From: a virus
Direction: 5' to 3' (one strand)
Virus record (IMG/VR): IMGVR_UViG_3300035670_000936
Location: 1-30,702 of that record
DNA length: 30,702 nt
Part shown: one piece after another, positions 11,755 to 20,500 of the stretch
How positions within the stretch are numbered: position 1 is the first letter of the stretch
How the letters are laid out: each line of letters opens with the position of its first letter
Position numbers and translations under genes: made by a program
The notes under the pieces: model-generated
What the model was told of the DNA's origin: nothing
The model's database searches: none
Seen by the model: only the letters and a program-made list of their open reading frames with translations

Positions 11755-12278
11755 AAAGATACCAAGACATTGAGGGATGGTTTAACCACCAAGCAGCATA
11801 CGACTTCTTGATTAAGCAAGTTCCGGAAGGTGGCTCTTTTGTAGAACTCGGAGCATGGCTGGGCAAATCATCTGCCTATTTATGTGATAATTCCCACGAA
11901 ATAAATGTCACAATTGTGGATTCGTTCAAGGGTACGGCAGAGTACATTGACTCGTACTACAAACTTGCCAAGACCAAAGACATATACAAATTGTTTCTGG
12001 AGAACATGGGCGAGAGAAAGTTCAAGGCCATCAAAGCAACATCCAAAACGGCAGCAAAGAAGTTCGCTGACGGCTCTTTGGACGTTGTGTTTATTGACCT
12101 TGACCATTCATACGAAGCCGTAAAGGAGGACATCAAACTCTGGTTGCCGAAAGTCAAAAAGGGAGGGTACATAGCAGGAGATGACTACCATAAGAATTGG
12201 AAGGGAGTGATCCGGGCGGTAGATGAGCTATTACCGCATGCTACCTTCATTGATGACTGCTGGCTTTTCCAGAAATGA
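11751..12278 (+). CDS. Class I SAM-dependent methyltransferase (Methyltransf_24 type)
   Basis: 175 residues starting at an ATGA overlap. SAM-binding motif I is FVELGAWLGKSSAYL (30-44). DVVFIDLDHSYEAVKEDI (111-128) and KKGGYIAGDDYH (137-147) match the Methyltransf_24 family, which often methylates sugars or small molecules and is frequently found beside glycosyltransferases. No DNA methyltransferase catalytic motif (DPPY/NPPY or PC) is visible. In this context it may O-methylate a transferred sugar. It is followed by an HNH gene through another ATGA overlap. Confidence 0.75.
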   Translation: MKRYQDIEGWFNHQAAYDFLIKQVPEGGSFVELGAWLGKSSAYLCDNSHEINVTIVDSFKGTAEYIDSYYKLAKTKDIYKLFLENMGERKFKAIKATSKTAAKKFADGSLDVVFIDLDHSYEAVKEDIKLWLPKVKKGGYIAGDDYHKNWKGVIRAVDELLPHATFIDDCWLFQK

Positions 12279-12544
12279 GAAAACACACAAAGGTCTACCT
12301 TCGGGCAATGGGCTATGATGTTACGGACTTCATACCCTGCGAGATCTGTCAGAGCAAGGCGGTGGACATTCACCACATTGATGCTCGAGGGATGGGAGGA
12401 AGTAAGACCAAGGATGTGATCGAAAACCTCATGGCTCTTTGCCGATCCTGCCATGAGGAATACGGAGACAAGGTTCAACATAAGGAATGGCTCAAGGAAA
12501 CTCACTATCTTCGCTTAAACAAGAAGCAAAATGCAAAAGGTTAA
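12275..12544 (+). CDS. HNH-family endonuclease
   Basis: 89 residues. The zinc-binding pairs are CEIC (22-25) and CRSC (56-59). The catalytic region is DIHHIDARGMGG with His33-His34, followed by Asn51 and His60. This is the compact HNH fold. In many phages an HNH protein near the terminase is needed for packaging, but here it lies three genes upstream and inside the glycosyltransferase island, so a modification or defence role is also possible. Confidence 0.75.
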   Translation: MRKHTKVYLRAMGYDVTDFIPCEICQSKAVDIHHIDARGMGGSKTKDVIENLMALCRSCHEEYGDKVQHKEWLKETHYLRLNKKQNAKG

Positions 12545-13142
12545 CATCAAGGACATTAAACCAAATCCTACCAACCCGAGGATCATCCGGGACGGGAAGT
12601 TCAAAAAGTTAGTGCAGAGCATCAAGGACTTTCCACAGATGCTGGATCTGCGACCTATCGTGGTAGATGAGAACTACATCGTTCTGGGAGGCAACATGCG
12701 ATTGAAGGCTTGCATCGCTGCTGGTCTGGCGGAGGTGCCAATCCTGATCGCTGACCAACTGACAGAGCAACAGAAGGCAGAATTTATTATCAAAGACAAC
12801 GTAGGGTTTGGCGAATGGGATTGGGAAGCATTAGCGAACCAATGGGATGTAGAACTTCTTGCCGAATGGGGTATGGACGTACCCTACACAGAAGATGACA
12901 TTCAGGAGATGACCAATCCGGTGAACGATGATAGCGAGAAGCCGTTTGCGGTAGAGCTGGACACGGAGTCGAACTACCTCGTGCTTAAATTCTCAACGGA
13001 CATCGATTGGATTCAGGCAAAGACATTGTTCGGTCTGGAGAGCGTTGCTTCGAAGAGGGCTAACGGAAAACCGTGGTCTGTGGGCATCGGTCGTGTGTTG
13101 GATGGTGTGGAAGCAATAAAGCGCATACAAGGTGAAGGTTAA
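12531..13142 (+). CDS. ParB/sulfiredoxin-like nuclease domain protein
   Basis: 203 residues. Residues 1-85 form a ParB N-terminal-like domain: VNIKDIKPNPTNPR, RPIVVDENYIVLGGNMRLKA (ParB box at 53-60) and LIADQLTEQQ. A helical middle part follows. The C-terminal part (about 140-203) reads NYLVLKFSTDIDWIQAKTLF and then GIGRVLDGVEAI, which is not part of ParB. Phage ParB-like proteins often accompany DNA methylases or modification enzymes. Here it overlaps a glycosyltransferase by 11 bases. Confidence 0.75.
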   Translation: MQKVNIKDIKPNPTNPRIIRDGKFKKLVQSIKDFPQMLDLRPIVVDENYIVLGGNMRLKACIAAGLAEVPILIADQLTEQQKAEFIIKDNVGFGEWDWEALANQWDVELLAEWGMDVPYTEDDIQEMTNPVNDDSEKPFAVELDTESNYLVLKFSTDIDWIQAKTLFGLESVASKRANGKPWSVGIGRVLDGVEAIKRIQGEG

Positions 13143-13872
13143 GTTTTACGCCCCATCGTATAAGAGACCGCAGAAGGCGATCACCCAACTGAACTACCCA
13201 AACGTTACGCTGGTAGTCCGGGAGTCAGAAGCAGAGGAATACCGAAAGAATGGCAACGACATTGTGGTCTGTCCAGAATCAGCGCAGGGAAACCTGTGCC
13301 GTGTGAGAAATTGGATCCTCGACAACCTATTTGATGATGCGGACTGCATTGTGATCCTTGACGATGATTGCTCATACATCGGGAGATGGGAGGAACAGGA
13401 GAAGATCAAGTTCAACCCACAGGAACTCGAAGAGTTTGCAGAATCATGTGCCGAGTTATGCTCGGACTTTGGATTCCACTTCTGGGGAGTGAACTGCGTT
13501 ACCGACAAGGGAGCATACCGAGAGTACACGCCCTTTGGAACTCTGCAATACATCGGGGGACCTTTTCAGGCTCACCTCAAAACGAGCAGCATCCGGTATG
13601 ATGAAAACCTACCTCTCAAAGAGGACTACGACATCTCTCTGGAACACATAAGAACCTACGGAGGATGCCTACGCATCAACTATGCCCACTATGAGGTAAA
13701 GCAGGCAGAGCAAGCAGGAGGCTGTGCAACATACCGAAATCTGAAGAGAGAGAAAGAGCAGTTTTTCCTGTTACAGAAGAAATGGGGAAAGGATGTAATA
13801 ACACGGGACAAGGGGAGCAAAAGATCCTTTGACTTCAACCCGATAATCAAGGTACCCATCAAAGGAGTATGA
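13132..13872 (+). CDS. Glycosyltransferase of the TET-associated (TAGT) type
   Basis: 246 residues with a GTG start that overlaps the ParB-like gene. The N-terminus KFYAPSYKRP, then NLCRVRNWILDN (Arg59-Asn60) and IVILDDDC (Asp77-79), and FGTLQYIGGPFQ are features of GT-A enzymes, and the order fits the TET-associated glycosyltransferase family (PF20691 in my memory). Those are predicted to add sugars to oxidised pyrimidines in phage DNA. No TET/JBP oxygenase is visible in this window. A protein or cell-surface acceptor is the alternative. Confidence 0.6.
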   Translation: MKVKFYAPSYKRPQKAITQLNYPNVTLVVRESEAEEYRKNGNDIVVCPESAQGNLCRVRNWILDNLFDDADCIVILDDDCSYIGRWEEQEKIKFNPQELEEFAESCAELCSDFGFHFWGVNCVTDKGAYREYTPFGTLQYIGGPFQAHLKTSSIRYDENLPLKEDYDISLEHIRTYGGCLRINYAHYEVKQAEQAGGCATYRNLKREKEQFFLLQKKWGKDVITRDKGSKRSFDFNPIIKVPIKGV

Positions 13873-14213
13873 CAACGACTGACATTAAAAAAGGGCAGAT
13901 GATTGAAGCCCTTGAGAAATCGCTCGGGATTGTAACTACGGCTACCAAGTCCGTGGGAATATCCAGAGAGACCCACTACCGATGGCTGAAAGAGGATCCG
14001 GAGTACAAAGAGAAAGTCGATAGCATCGGAGATATGGCTCTTGACTTTGCGGAGAGCCAATTGCACAAACAGATCAGGGAGGGCAATTCTACGGCTACGA
14101 TATTTTTCCTGAAGACAAAGGGCAAGAATCGGGGATACATCGAAAGACAAGAAGTCCAGCAGACAACAGAAAACTTATTCAATGTCCGCATACTCGGAGA
14201 TTCAAACGAATAA
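13869..14213 (+). CDS. terS: Small terminase subunit
   Basis: 114 residues directly upstream of the large terminase and overlapping it by 32 bases. A helix-turn-helix is visible at about 18-42 (LGIVTTATKSVGISRETHYR), fitting the DNA-binding domain that recognises the packaging site. The middle is helical for oligomerisation. Small terminases are poorly conserved, so the call rests on the HTH and position. The start forms an ATGA overlap with the glycosyltransferase stop. Confidence 0.8.
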   Translation: MTTTDIKKGQMIEALEKSLGIVTTATKSVGISRETHYRWLKEDPEYKEKVDSIGDMALDFAESQLHKQIREGNSTATIFFLKTKGKNRGYIERQEVQQTTENLFNVRILGDSNE

Positions 14214-15348
14214 GGTATTTGCTCACCTCGAGAGATCAGAGAAACGAATCACGGTTGAGCAGGGGGGTACCCGTTCCGGGAAGACCTACAACATCCTGTT
14301 ATGGATCATCTTCAGCTATTCGGTAAAGGAGAAGAGCAAGACAATCACCATTTGCCGCAAATCATTTCCATCACTCCGGGCATCTGTGATGCGGGACTTC
14401 TTCGACATCCTACGTCAGTATAACCTCTACCGAGAGGAACATCATAACAAGTCCAACTCAGAGTACTATCTGAATGGGAACTTGATTGAGTTCATCTCAC
14501 TTGACCAGCCCCAGAAGATCAGAGGGCGAAAACGGAACCTGTTGTACATCAACGAGGCCAATGAACTCTTTTACGAGGATTGGCAGCAGTTGATATTCCG
14601 TACCGATGGCAAGGTGATCCTTGACTATAACCCGTCAGATGCGTTTCACTGGATCTACGACAAGGTGCTGACCCGTGAGGACTGCGAGTTCTATCAGACC
14701 ACCTACAAGGACAATCCGTTTCTGGATGAAACAATTATACAGGAGATCGAACGACTGAAGGGAACGGATGATGACTATTGGCGGGTCTATGGTCTGGGAG
14801 AACGTGGCATGAGTCGTGCTACGATTTTTCAGTTTGGACTCCATGACATTCCGCAAGAGGCGAGTCTGCTATCGTACGGACTTGACTTCGGTTTTACGAA
14901 TGACCCCAGCACATTGGTAGCAGTATACAAGTCCGGAGACAACCTTTATCTGGATGAGCTATTTTACCAAACAGGAATGACCAACCCAGATATTGCCAAC
15001 CGGCTGAAGGATCTGGGGCTTGACCGGAGGTCCGAGATCTTTGCCGATAGCGCAGAACCGAAGAGCATCGAGGAATTGCACAGGATGGGGTGGAATGTAA
15101 AGCCGACCCAGAAGGGCAACGATTCGATCAACGTGGGCATTGATATGCTGAAGAGACATAGACTATTCATCACCCCACGAAGCAAGAATCTGGAAAAAGA
15201 ATTGCAGAACTACAAGTGGGTCGAAGACAAGAACGGAAACCTGCTTAACAAGCCCATAGATGCGTTCAACCATGCGATTGATGCCGTCCGCTATGCGGCC
15301 TACAATAAGTTGAGCAGACCTAATTACGGCAGGTATGCCATACGTTAA
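14182..15348 (+). CDS. terL: Large terminase subunit (packaging ATPase and nuclease)
   Basis: This 388-residue motor pumps DNA into the prohead and cuts it. Walker A is GGTRSGKT (28-35) and Walker B with catalytic Glu is LLYINEAN (120-127). The nuclease domain shows YGLDFGFTNDP (Asp235), FADSAEPKSI (Asp289) and FNHAIDAVRYA (Asp367). It resembles the PBSX-like Terminase_3 family and is near its usual length (about 400). Packaging strategy cannot be read from this alone. The portal gene lies 11.6 kb away, which is unusual. Confidence 0.95.
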   Translation: MSAYSEIQTNKVFAHLERSEKRITVEQGGTRSGKTYNILLWIIFSYSVKEKSKTITICRKSFPSLRASVMRDFFDILRQYNLYREEHHNKSNSEYYLNGNLIEFISLDQPQKIRGRKRNLLYINEANELFYEDWQQLIFRTDGKVILDYNPSDAFHWIYDKVLTREDCEFYQTTYKDNPFLDETIIQEIERLKGTDDDYWRVYGLGERGMSRATIFQFGLHDIPQEASLLSYGLDFGFTNDPSTLVAVYKSGDNLYLDELFYQTGMTNPDIANRLKDLGLDRRSEIFADSAEPKSIEELHRMGWNVKPTQKGNDSINVGIDMLKRHRLFITPRSKNLEKELQNYKWVEDKNGNLLNKPIDAFNHAIDAVRYAAYNKLSRPNYGRYAIR

Positions 15349-15350
15349 AT

Positions 15351-15370
15351 TCACAAGGTTATTTTATTAG
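15351..15370 (+). promoter_or_regulatory. TTATTT-type element at the tail chaperone start
   Basis: GGTTATTTTATTAG directly abuts the ATG at 15371. Closely related sequences abut the starts at 24332 and 26602. This is a possible late promoter with a very short leader, or a translation signal. Confidence 0.35.
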
Positions 15371-16084
15371 ATGGAACTCAAGGTAATTGTACCCACCACC
15401 CTATCAGAGATCACCCTCGAGCAGTACCAAAGGTTTGCTCGCCTTGAGGGGGATGAGGAATTTCTAACCCATAAGATGCTGGAGATCTTTTGCGGTGTGC
15501 CATTGGATCAGTTGCCCAAAGTCCGGTTTGCAAGTGTTGCGAATGTGATGAGGCACATCAACGCCATGCTATCAGAGCGTCCTGCGTTGAAGCAAGAGTT
15601 CACCATTGGAGAACAGACGTTTGGGTTCATACCCAACCTCGAAGAGATGACCTTTGGCGAGTACGTGGATCTGGACAATTACATGAGTGATGTACAGAAT
15701 ATGCACATGACTATGGCGGTCTTGTACCGGCCTATAATTGAACGTGCCCATAAGAGGTATGACATAGAGCCATACGAATCAGCACACAAATACTCGGACG
15801 TAATGAAGCAGGCACCTATGGACGTTGTGATGGGGGCTACGCTTTTTTTTTATCGTTTAGGAAACGACTTACTGACCGCTACTCTGAACTATTTGGAGAA
15901 CCCCAAAACGAATACACACCAGAAGCGCAATTTGGAGCAAAGTGGGGATGGTACTCTTCATTCCATCAACTCGCTCAAGGGGATGTTACGAGATTTGAAA
16001 GAGTTGGAAAACTTGGAGTTCATGAGGCCTTCACATTTCTCGTTTTTGAAAAAGAACGATACGACATTGAGCGAAAGCAATTAG
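15371..16084 (+). CDS. Tail assembly chaperone, unshifted product (gpG-like)
   Basis: 237 residues in the zero frame. The N-terminal domain (about 1-160) reads LSEITLEQYQRFARLEGDEE, then KMLEIFCGVPLDQLPKV, then FGFIPNLEEMTFGEYVDLDN, features I recall from a conserved Bacteroidota phage family. Near codon 158 a run of nine T (15843-15851) allows a -1 shift. Without the shift the frame continues for about 77 more codons with a Lys/Ser/Leu-rich tail (SINSLKGMLRDLKELENL). It sits after the terminase and before the tail terminator gene. Tail chaperones coat the tape measure during tail assembly. The role is inferred from position and the frameshift design. Confidence 0.65.
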   Translation: MELKVIVPTTLSEITLEQYQRFARLEGDEEFLTHKMLEIFCGVPLDQLPKVRFASVANVMRHINAMLSERPALKQEFTIGEQTFGFIPNLEEMTFGEYVDLDNYMSDVQNMHMTMAVLYRPIIERAHKRYDIEPYESAHKYSDVMKQAPMDVVMGATLFFYRLGNDLLTATLNYLENPKTNTHQKRNLEQSGDGTLHSINSLKGMLRDLKELENLEFMRPSHFSFLKKNDTTLSESN

Positions 16085-16101
16085 AAAAACTAAAGAAATG
16101 A
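15371..16101 (+). CDS. Tail assembly chaperone, -1 frameshift fusion (gpGT-like)
   Basis: Joins codons 15371-15850 to the -1 frame from 15850 to TGA at 16099-16101, giving 243 residues. The shifted part has 83 stop-free codons and looks like real protein: LTDRYSELFGEPQNEY, then FGAKWGWYSSFHQLAQGDV, then FTFLVFEKERYDIERKQLEK. The W-W-x(n)-LAxGD-x(n)-LxFEK pattern is typical of frameshifted tail chaperone ends. Its stop overlaps the next gene's start as ATGA, whereas the zero-frame stop lies 14 bases earlier. The slip site is T9 (15843-15851). Slippage may occur on the ribosome or during transcription. Confidence 0.7.
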
Positions 16102-16565
16102 GGCAGTTTTACGACATCACCAAAAAGCTCAAGGATGCCCTTGCAGCGCATAGCCAAGTTAATGTGGTTACGACCGGGGACATCTTTGATGTGGACTTAA
16201 ACAAGCAGAGCATTTTCCCTTTGAGCCACATCATTGTGAACCAAGCAACATTCGATGGGCAAACAGTCCTGATGAACGTATCGCTCGTTTGCATGGATCT
16301 GGTGGATGAAACCAAAGAGGATCTGAGAGATCAGGCAGAGCCGTTTTATGGGATCAGCAACGAGCAGGATATTCTAAATACCCAACTTGCGGTGATTAAC
16401 GATGTGGTTACGGAATTGCGGAGAGGAACGCTATACTCCGACCTCTACCAATTAGAAGGTCAGGCTACGGCAGTTCCGTTCACAGAGCGTTTTGAGAACC
16501 TTCTTGCTGGATGGACGGCTACGTTTGACGTAAGACTTGCCAATACCGAAATATCTATTTGCTAA
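16098..16565 (+). CDS. Tail terminator / tail completion-like protein
   Basis: 155 residues beginning MRQFYDITKKLKDALAAHSQ, then VTTGDIFDVDLNKQSIFPLSH, then ISNEQDILNTQLAVINDVV and RFENLLAGWTATFDVRL. I recall this set of motifs from structural proteins of Flavobacterium and Cellulophaga phages. Size, the strand-rich C-terminus and position after the chaperone fit a tail-end or neck completion protein. The assignment is by pattern and context, not by a defined family. Confidence 0.6.
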   Translation: MRQFYDITKKLKDALAAHSQVNVVTTGDIFDVDLNKQSIFPLSHIIVNQATFDGQTVLMNVSLVCMDLVDETKEDLRDQAEPFYGISNEQDILNTQLAVINDVVTELRRGTLYSDLYQLEGQATAVPFTERFENLLAGWTATFDVRLANTEISIC

Positions 16566-17086
16566 TGGCACGTGAGGACTTGGTACAGGGTGTTTTAGTC
16601 CGGTTTGCTAAATATGTTATTCAGCAAGCCCGCACCAACCTCACAAAGGGGAAACACAACTTTAGCAAGGAGTTGTACAATTCCCTTGACTATTCAATCT
16701 ATGTAGACAAGGACAAATTCTCTCTGGTGTTCCGGATGGATGAGTACGGGCTTTATCAGGATGAGGGAGTAAAGGGTGCCGGTGGAACCAGAAAAACAAC
16801 GAGTCAGTTCAACAGACGGAATAACAAGGGCAAGATCTGGAAACAGAAAGCACCGAATAGCCCTTTTAAGTTCAGGGATAAAAAGCCCCCTGTATCTGCA
16901 TTCAAGCAATGGGCAACATCCAAAGGGTTAAACCCCTATGCAGTGAGAGAGGCAGTATACCGACAGGGTATTGCCCCTACAAAGTTTTTTAGCACCCCTT
17001 TTGCATTGGGTTTCAATAAGTTACCACCGGACATTCTAAAAGCATTGCAGATTACTGCTGAGGACATTAAAATATCAACGAAATGA
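16565..17086 (+). CDS. HK97 gp10-like neck/tail completion protein candidate
   Basis: 173 residues from MAREDLVQGVLVRFAKYVIQ. The ATG at 16565 overlaps the previous stop by one base. A basic middle part (RKTTSQFNRRNNKGKIWKQK) and PPVSAFKQWATSKGLNPYAV follow, then a C-terminal FFSTPFALGFNKLPP. The start as a long helix with a later basic beta region is reminiscent of gp10-like completion proteins, but the match is loose. It is coupled to the next structural gene by an ATGA overlap. Confidence 0.5.
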   Translation: MAREDLVQGVLVRFAKYVIQQARTNLTKGKHNFSKELYNSLDYSIYVDKDKFSLVFRMDEYGLYQDEGVKGAGGTRKTTSQFNRRNNKGKIWKQKAPNSPFKFRDKKPPVSAFKQWATSKGLNPYAVREAVYRQGIAPTKFFSTPFALGFNKLPPDILKALQITAEDIKISTK

Positions 17087-18297
17087 GCGTACCTGTTTTA
17101 TCTACACCGAGCAGTCTTGCGATGGCTCGTAGCCCGCAATTCATCACCGGAAAGAACAATGTCCTTGCCAACGACCGCTTAGATGAGATGACTTTGAATC
17201 TTGCTATCTACACGGGAGCCAAAGCAGCATCCGCAACCAACAACTACAACCTCGCAAAGGGCTACTCAATCAACGAGGTAATCAACTTTGAGGTGAGCGA
17301 CTTGGTACGCTCGGAGTTTTACCATGACTTCAGCATTTGGAACGACATCGGCTACACTCAGAGTCCACAGGGCGAATGCCTATGGGTACGACCACAGGGG
17401 GATTGGACATACTCAAACAACGGGGCGGCAGCCACTACTTCGGTTTGGGGTTCGGGAACCACCTACGCATACATCACTACGGATGGATGGGCAGCGATGA
17501 CAAACATCACACCCACTTCGGTAAGCCAAGCCGTTCTCGCAACATCCAGAGATCGCCAATGCCTACCGAGTAACTATGAGGTGCTTGCGATCAACAATAG
17601 CGTTGCAAATGATTTGGGTGAGATTGAGATTGCTTGGAACAATGGCGATGCTGATACATTCTACACAAGCGTATCAAGCACCACCCCACCTGACCCTACA
17701 AGCACCAACACGCAAGACCTAATAATCTACGCAGGCGTTGGTCCTGCCAACCTTCAGAACAACGCTTGGGTTGACAACCTCATCAAACCATCAAACCACG
17801 ACATCGGGGATTATTACGATGTGATTCTAAAAGATACCGGAGGCGACACGATTGCATCAGTACGCTACTACCTCGTATGTGAGCCAAAGTACACGCCATA
17901 CCAAATCGCATTCATCAACCGCTACGGAGTTGCCGACTTCATCACCTTCTTCAAGCGAAGCGATGAACGAGGCACGTTCACGCAGGACACCTACCAAAAG
18001 AGCATCTACAACGATGGCTTCACTACGCCATCTCTTGAGGTGGGTAAGTACAATTCCTTCAACGTAAACTCCAGAAACTCGCTAACGCTGAACACGGGCT
18101 TCGTGGATCAGGACTACGATGAAACCATCAAAGACATCCTCATGAGTGAGTACGTAGCAGTTCTGGATGGTAGCAATTGGGTTTCTGTCGTTCCGGATCG
18201 AGGAACTATCGAATACCAAAAGCACGTAAACCAGAAGCTGATCAATTACACGCTTACCTTCACCTACGGATTTGATGAGCGCAGTTTAGTACGATGA
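17083..18297 (+). CDS. Tail structural protein
   Basis: 404 residues, rich in Asn, Thr, Tyr and Gly and mostly beta. It includes LDEMTLNLAIYTGAKAAS near the N-terminus, a central Gly/Thr-rich region with tryptophans (TSVWGSGTTYAYITTDGW), and a C-terminal part KYNSFNVNSRNSLTLNTGFV. The last third resembles conserved proteins next to the tape measure gene in other Bacteroidota phages. It may form part of the tail tip or baseplate. Codon use resembles the following gene, and the two overlap by four bases. Confidence 0.55.
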   Translation: MSVPVLSTPSSLAMARSPQFITGKNNVLANDRLDEMTLNLAIYTGAKAASATNNYNLAKGYSINEVINFEVSDLVRSEFYHDFSIWNDIGYTQSPQGECLWVRPQGDWTYSNNGAAATTSVWGSGTTYAYITTDGWAAMTNITPTSVSQAVLATSRDRQCLPSNYEVLAINNSVANDLGEIEIAWNNGDADTFYTSVSSTTPPDPTSTNTQDLIIYAGVGPANLQNNAWVDNLIKPSNHDIGDYYDVILKDTGGDTIASVRYYLVCEPKYTPYQIAFINRYGVADFITFFKRSDERGTFTQDTYQKSIYNDGFTTPSLEVGKYNSFNVNSRNSLTLNTGFVDQDYDETIKDILMSEYVAVLDGSNWVSVVPDRGTIEYQKHVNQKLINYTLTFTYGFDERSLVR

Positions 18298-20498
18298 ACA
18301 AGGTAGACATATACGTCAATGGTTTCCGGTTGGATCTGTTCGATGATGAAGAGATCAGCATCAACCTGTCGGTGCAGAATGTGCAGGACATCAGCAAGGT
18401 CTTCACAGACTTCACGCAGGGATTCACCGTGCCTGCAAGCCCCAGAAACAACGAGATACTTCAGCACTACTACAATTGGAATATCACGGGTTCAAAAGTT
18501 ACGACTGAAACCGCAGGCAGTCCGGTCTGGAATAGCATCGGAATCAATTGGAACACGTGGACTACGGCTTGGAATGCGGGTGCATCAAGCACAAGCATAA
18601 CCAATACGTTTGATGGCCGTTTACGCCAACCAGCAAGAATCGAGATCAACTCACTTCCGTTCCGGACAGGGGTGATTGAGATTGAGAACGTGCAGCTCAA
18701 AGGCACGGAGCCGTATGCCTACACGCTGACCTTCTATGGGGAGTTGGTAAACCTGACCGACCTGTTTGGTGATGACCACTTGTACGACCTTGACTTCAGC
18801 AAGTTTGACCACGAGTACACGGATGACGAGGTACGCATTCGCTTCATTGCAGATACCGACTTTGAGTTCTTTTATCCGTTGATGAGTCCTGTCAAGAATT
18901 GGTACTACAATTCAAGCGGAGCAGACACCAACGATAACAACATCGCTGACAATGCTTCGGGCGTTCACGGCATCCATTGGTACGAATTGAAGCCTGCAAT
19001 CAAGGTCACGTCTGTGTTAGACGCTATGGAAGCGAAATACGGCATCACCTTTTCAGGGGACTTCTTGACATCCGTTCCGTTTGTTGACCTGTCGCTATGG
19101 TTACACCGAGCAGAAGGCTATCTATTTTCAAGCGGTAATGACATTGCTTGGACGTTAATTGACTTCACCCGCAACACGGGAAGCGGAACCGACTTCAACC
19201 TTGCTACCGAAACGTGGACAAGCCCTGCCGATAACGACTACCGATTTGTGGTAACAATGGGCAGTTGCACCGAGAACTACGAGCTTGGTATTTTCTTCAA
19301 TGGTCAGTTGCAGGCATCGGCTCTTGTAAATTCCCACGTCACAAGCATCCAAAGAACCTTTGACCTGTATGTGCCTTTGGGTACTGATGTTCAACTTGCC
19401 ATCCGCCCACAGGCAACCAATTCCATTACGTTCCTGCCAACTGATTATAGTTGCGACCAATTAGACCGAGAAACGAATCTACCTGTGGCAAACGAGTTCT
19501 CGGTTGACCGCACCACTTCGCAGACCATTAGCTTCAAATTGATTGTGTCTGACCTTATGCCTGAAATGCGGGTAACGGACTTTCTCTCTGGTATTATGAA
19601 GATGCACAACCTCGTATTGGTTCCGCAGAGCGATGGTAGTTTCTTGCTTCAGCCCTTGAGCGAATGGTATGCTGATGGCACAAATCAGAACTACCAAACG
19701 TACTTTGACATCACGGAGTATTCAGTAAACCGCCCGCCAATCTATCGTGAGATTGAGTTCAAATACCAACCCACCGAGCAGATACTTGGTTTCCAATATC
19801 AGCAGACCAACTCGGTAGGATTCGGTGACCTTAAAGCAACATTTATTTTTGATGCTGACAACTTCACCATTGACATTCCGTTTGAATGCCCCCTGTTTGA
19901 ACGCTTAAGCGATTTAGCCGACCCCGATACGTTGACGGGTGTACTCGTGTACAAGAGCATCACAAGCGAGACGAACGAAGATGGCACGTTCAACCCATAC
20001 TTGGGTGCGCCTGTATTGTTCTATGGGTACTTTGATACGGACTTCACGTTCTTTGATGAGCCAATTATGTGGGTGGATTCTGATGGAACGACCACACGGA
20101 CAATTACCAATTGTTGGTATGCCAACGTATCAAACCGCTACGACCAAACGCTCTTTGAGGCTAATAGTATGTGCTTCGGTGCGAACATTGACCCCTACTT
20201 CTTGCAGGTGGTTAAGAATGGATTGTACTACAACTATTGGGCTGACTACATTGCAGGGCTTTACAACAAGAGCCGCAGGCTCGTACAGGTGGATGCGGTA
20301 TTGCCACTTGGCAAGATTCTAACTCTGAACCTGCAAAACAAGGTCATTTGGAATAATAGCCGCTTCACGGTGAACTCGGTTGCGGTTAATATGACCACAG
20401 GCCGTTGCCGCTTTGAGTTGCTAAACGAAGACCAATCAACCACAACGGGAATCTACGCAACGCCATCAGAGCCGTTGTTCCCATCTGAAGTATCTTGA
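18294..20498 (+). CDS. Large tail tip / baseplate protein
   Basis: 734 residues. The N-terminus VDIYVNGFRLDLFDDEEISI, followed by VQDISKVFTDFTQGFTVPAS, is a start I recall from large tail proteins of Bacteroidota phages. The rest is beta-rich. Around residues 80-100 is a tryptophan motif (WNSIGINWNTWTTAW) that also appears in two small structural proteins. The size and position directly before the tape measure suggest a hub, distal tail or receptor-contacting component. No enzymatic motif is visible. Confidence 0.6.
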   Translation: MNKVDIYVNGFRLDLFDDEEISINLSVQNVQDISKVFTDFTQGFTVPASPRNNEILQHYYNWNITGSKVTTETAGSPVWNSIGINWNTWTTAWNAGASSTSITNTFDGRLRQPARIEINSLPFRTGVIEIENVQLKGTEPYAYTLTFYGELVNLTDLFGDDHLYDLDFSKFDHEYTDDEVRIRFIADTDFEFFYPLMSPVKNWYYNSSGADTNDNNIADNASGVHGIHWYELKPAIKVTSVLDAMEAKYGITFSGDFLTSVPFVDLSLWLHRAEGYLFSSGNDIAWTLIDFTRNTGSGTDFNLATETWTSPADNDYRFVVTMGSCTENYELGIFFNGQLQASALVNSHVTSIQRTFDLYVPLGTDVQLAIRPQATNSITFLPTDYSCDQLDRETNLPVANEFSVDRTTSQTISFKLIVSDLMPEMRVTDFLSGIMKMHNLVLVPQSDGSFLLQPLSEWYADGTNQNYQTYFDITEYSVNRPPIYREIEFKYQPTEQILGFQYQQTNSVGFGDLKATFIFDADNFTIDIPFECPLFERLSDLADPDTLTGVLVYKSITSETNEDGTFNPYLGAPVLFYGYFDTDFTFFDEPIMWVDSDGTTTRTITNCWYANVSNRYDQTLFEANSMCFGANIDPYFLQVVKNGLYYNYWADYIAGLYNKSRRLVQVDAVLPLGKILTLNLQNKVIWNNSRFTVNSVAVNMTTGRCRFELLNEDQSTTTGIYATPSEPLFPSEVS

Positions 20499-20500
20499 GT

